From NCBI GenBank assembly GCA_031278055.1, contig JAITLD010000087.1:1-8289 (forward strand): 8,289 nucleotides of DNA, written 5' to 3'. This stretch comes from Rickettsiales bacterium (GTDB lineage Bacteria; Pseudomonadota; Alphaproteobacteria; Rs-D84). Both the position numbers and the translations under genes were made by a program. Within the stretch, counting starts at the first letter, position 1. Each line of letters starts with the position of its first letter. This document shows positions 6,390 through 8,289 of this stretch, one piece after another. The notes under the pieces are model-generated. The model was not told the origin of the DNA, did no database searches, and saw nothing but the letters and a program-made list of their open reading frames with translations.

Positions 6390-6413
6390 TTACAGCCATT
6401 TCCACGGCTGTAA
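6390..6413 (+). terminator. Candidate intrinsic terminator for the plus-strand dcd transcript
   Basis: TTACAGCC (6390-6397) pairs perfectly with GGCTGTAA (6406-6413) around an 8-base loop, followed on the plus strand by TATTTTC. The T-tail is short and interrupted. The hairpin also encodes the last codons and stop of the minus-strand membrane protein; on that strand it is followed by A residues, so it would not terminate the minus-strand transcript. Confidence 0.35.
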
Positions 6414-7289
6414 TATTTTCAGCAATCCCCACGCGGTGCGTTTGTCGGCAAACGCATGACCGCAATTTGGGCATACTACGAACGGCTTTATTATCATCTT
6501 TACTTTTTTGAATGCCATAAACCACAGAAGCAGGGCGGCGGCCCATGCGATTAAAACCAATCCCCACGCGACATATCCGAAATATCCGTTGATCGTATTC
6601 ATTATGATCTGCACGGTGGATTTCGACGAATGTTCGATTTCCGCATAGATTTTATTCGATACGCTCCATGTCGACGGCCGCCACGGGGCGATGGATTTCA
6701 CATTATATTTTTCAAGCAATACTTTCGACATTCCGCCGGTTGCCTTGTCCAATTGATTTCTAACAGCTTCGTCAACCATCGCCTCGACTTCTGTCTGGCC
6801 GACTTTCAATAATTCTTTTTCAACCTTATCAAGCTGTGCGTTGACGATGGTCGCGGTATCGTCTACTTTATTCACAATATTGTCGACCGCATTCACTTTC
6901 ACGCCGAGCTTGCTGGCGAATCCCGTCAGTTTTTTCGCGTCGCCTGTCGTCTTTTGAACTGCGGAGACTGGCTTTGAGGCAACCTTGACTTTTTCAATCG
7001 CTTTGTTTATCGGTTTTTCCAGATTGATTGATTTTTTGATTCCGTCCATCAGGCGCGAATATTGGTCCGCAATTCCTTGCTGTAAATCGAAAAACATCGA
7101 TACCACAATTGATTTTTTTATAGGTTCGGAATAGGTATTTTTAACATAGAGCGGAATATATGCGGACAAAGCGAACCAAAGTATGGTAAGAGACATGAAA
7201 ACAATCTTTACCATCGCCACCCACGATTTTTTTCTTGCGACAAATTTTTCGCCGTTTCTTTCGATGAATTTTACTTCCTTTTTTGCCAT
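6390..7289 (-). CDS. Unrecognised two-pass membrane protein with C-terminal CPNCGH motif
   Basis: I do not recognise this 299-residue protein. A basic N-terminus (KK and RK pairs) leads into a hydrophobic segment at about 24-46. A hydrophilic stretch of roughly 190 residues follows, rich in Lys, Val, Asp and Ala; its 90-185 part looks helical or coiled-coil-like with heptad-style spacing (for example KVDDTATIVNAQLDKVEKEL, 141-160). A second membrane span lies at about 237-260. After it come a basic patch (KKVKMIIK) and CPNCGHAF (273-280), a half zinc-ribbon with one CxxC pair and a His, then a Trp-rich end (WKWL). The likely topology is both ends in the cytoplasm and the middle in the periplasm. 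AAGGAG at 7299-7304 lies 9 bases before its ATG, inside the end of tgt, and the tgt stop is one base upstream, so the pair is co-transcribed and probably coupled. Function unknown. Confidence 0.85.
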   Translation of the reverse strand: MAKKEVKFIERNGEKFVARKKSWVAMVKIVFMSLTILWFALSAYIPLYVKNTYSEPIKKSIVVSMFFDLQQGIADQYSRLMDGIKKSINLEKPINKAIEKVKVASKPVSAVQKTTGDAKKLTGFASKLGVKVNAVDNIVNKVDDTATIVNAQLDKVEKELLKVGQTEVEAMVDEAVRNQLDKATGGMSKVLLEKYNVKSIAPWRPSTWSVSNKIYAEIEHSSKSTVQIIMNTINGYFGYVAWGLVLIAWAAALLLWFMAFKKVKMIIKPFVVCPNCGHAFADKRTAWGLLKILQPWKWL

Positions 7290-7290
7290 T

Positions 7291-8289
7291 TTAAGAATCT
7301 CCTTTGTATCGCATTATAAAATCATTTTTAAGGTTTACAAAATTATTTTGCTCTATCGCGATCCGGATTTTTTTCATCAAGTTCTGATAAAAATACAAAT
7401 TGTGTTCTGATAGCAGAATCGCCCCTAGAATTTCATTACAGTGGCATAGATGATGAATATACGCGCGCGACAGCTTGCAGGCCGCGCATTCGCATCCCGC
7501 GTCCAGCGGCCGCGGGTCATCCCTGAATTTCGCGTTTCTCAAATTCAGCGTTCCGTTTTGCGTAAAGGCCTGCGCCGTTCGCCCGGCGCGCGTCGGCATA
7601 ACGCAATCGAACATATCGACGCCGCGTTCCACGGCGCCGAGAATATCGATGGGCGTTCCGACCCCCATTAAATAACGCGGCTTGTCCGCGGGCAGAAGCG
7701 GCGCGGTTTTCGCGATCATTTCGAACATGGTTTCTTGCGGCTCGCCCACCGCAAGTCCGCCGATCGCATATCCGTCAAAATCCATCGCAACCAAATCATT
7801 CGCGGATTTTGCGCGCAGATCGGCGAAATTCGCCCCCTGGACGATTCCAAAAATTCCATAACCGGCCCGATCTAGGAACGCGTCTTTCGATCGGCGCGCC
7901 CAACGAGAAACCATATCGACATTTTTTTCAACAGCTTCGCGCGATACGGGGATATGCAGGCATTCGTCCAGCGCCATCGTTATATCGGAATCCAGTTTAT
8001 GCTGTATCATGACGGAATCCTCGGGCGTCATGAAATGCTTTATTCCGCCGTCTATGTGCGATGTGAATTCCACTCCGTCCGCATTTTTCTTGACCAGATT
8101 CGACAATGACATAATCTGAAATCCGCCGGAATCGGTCAGAATCGGGCCATTCCATCCGCCGAACTTGTGCAGACCGCCCATTCGTTCGATTAAATCCGCG
8201 CCAGGCCTCATCATCAGATGATAAGTATTTCCCAAAATCACTTCGGTTCCTGTGGCGGCGACTTGATCCATCGTCAGCGCCTTTACGGT
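7291..8289 (-). CDS. tgt: Queuine tRNA-ribosyltransferase (tRNA-guanine transglycosylase), N-terminus missing
   Basis: Tgt exchanges guanine-34 of GU(N)-anticodon tRNAs (Asp, Asn, His, Tyr) for the queuosine precursor preQ1 in bacteria. The frame is open from the stop at 7291 to the right edge (332 codons). The codons before the internal ATG at 8271 read TVKALT, matching the family's conserved GTVK(G/A)(L/M)T, so about 40-50 N-terminal residues lie outside the window. Counting from the edge, the catalytic region LTDSGGFQ has Asp53 (general acid/base). FDCVMPTR has the nucleophile Asp228. The zinc ligands are Cys266, Cys268 and Cys271 in CECAACK, plus His296 in EHNLYFYQ. AGRTAQAFT is the alphaproteobacterial version of this stretch. 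All key residues are intact. It lies directly upstream of the membrane-protein gene in one transcription unit; queA, often adjacent in this class, is not visible. Confidence 0.97.
   Translation of the reverse strand, partial: TVKALTMDQVAATGTEVILGNTYHLMMRPGADLIERMGGLHKFGGWNGPILTDSGGFQIMSLSNLVKKNADGVEFTSHIDGGIKHFMTPEDSVMIQHKLDSDITMALDECLHIPVSREAVEKNVDMVSRWARRSKDAFLDRAGYGIFGIVQGANFADLRAKSANDLVAMDFDGYAIGGLAVGEPQETMFEMIAKTAPLLPADKPRYLMGVGTPIDILGAVERGVDMFDCVMPTRAGRTAQAFTQNGTLNLRNAKFRDDPRPLDAGCECAACKLSRAYIHHLCHCNEILGAILLSEHNLYFYQNLMKKIRIAIEQNNFVNLKNDFIMRYKGDS
7299..7304 (-). promoter_or_regulatory. Ribosome binding site of the membrane-protein gene
   Basis: AAGGAG on the minus strand, 9 bases before ATG 7289, lies within the last codons of tgt. 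It is the best ribosome site in the window and shows that the membrane-protein gene is translated from the tgt message. Confidence 0.7.

Noticed and set aside
1..8289. Defence system, prophage, insertion sequence or CRISPR array
   Set aside because: No transposase, integrase, toxin-antitoxin pair, repeat-spacer array or terminal inverted repeats were seen; the PIF1-like helicase stands alone without typical defence partners.

Overview
The window looks like chromosomal housekeeping DNA from an alphaproteobacterium, probably an uncultured or streamlined lineage. Three things point there. The Tgt carries the string PTRAGRTAQAFT, and the DNA polymerase III delta' subunit carries GPRGIGKATLAY, both typical of Alphaproteobacteria. 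The order D,D-carboxypeptidase, holB, tatD matches a gene cluster common in that class, here apparently without the tmk and metG genes that usually sit inside it. Base composition is moderate, and genes are tightly packed with short gaps or overlaps. I see no mobile element, CRISPR array, rRNA or tRNA.

Layout, left to right. Positions 1-627 (minus strand) hold the N-terminal 209 residues of a gene that runs off the left edge. It resembles the VanX/M15 D-Ala-D-Ala dipeptidases but has Tyr at a zinc-ligand position. A 100-base AT-rich divergent gap (628-727) follows. From there a plus-strand series runs to 6241: a PIF1-like SF1 helicase (728-2005), a secreted D-alanyl-D-alanine carboxypeptidase (2063-3241) with its own consensus-like promoter and possibly a leaderless message, holB (3299-4243), a TatD-family hydrolase overlapping holB by 10 bases, smpB overlapping tatD by 16 bases, and a dCTP deaminase-family gene with its own promoter. 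A 148-base convergent gap (6242-6389) rich in inverted repeats separates these from the minus-strand pair. That pair is tgt (partial, entering from the right edge) and an unrecognised two-pass membrane protein that starts one base after the tgt stop.

The genes cover unrelated core jobs: peptidoglycan trimming (VanX-like protein, carboxypeptidase), replication clamp loading and helicase work (HolB, PIF1-like), nuclease activity (TatD), ribosome rescue (SmpB), dUMP/dTTP precursor supply (Dcd) and queuosine tRNA modification (Tgt). I did not find a defence or other novel multi-gene system. What deserves a second look is residue-level or local: altered catalytic motifs in both predicted peptidoglycan enzymes, a Dcd with an insertion and a bifunctional-type signature, the unrecognised membrane protein tied to tgt, and structured DNA between the convergent genes.
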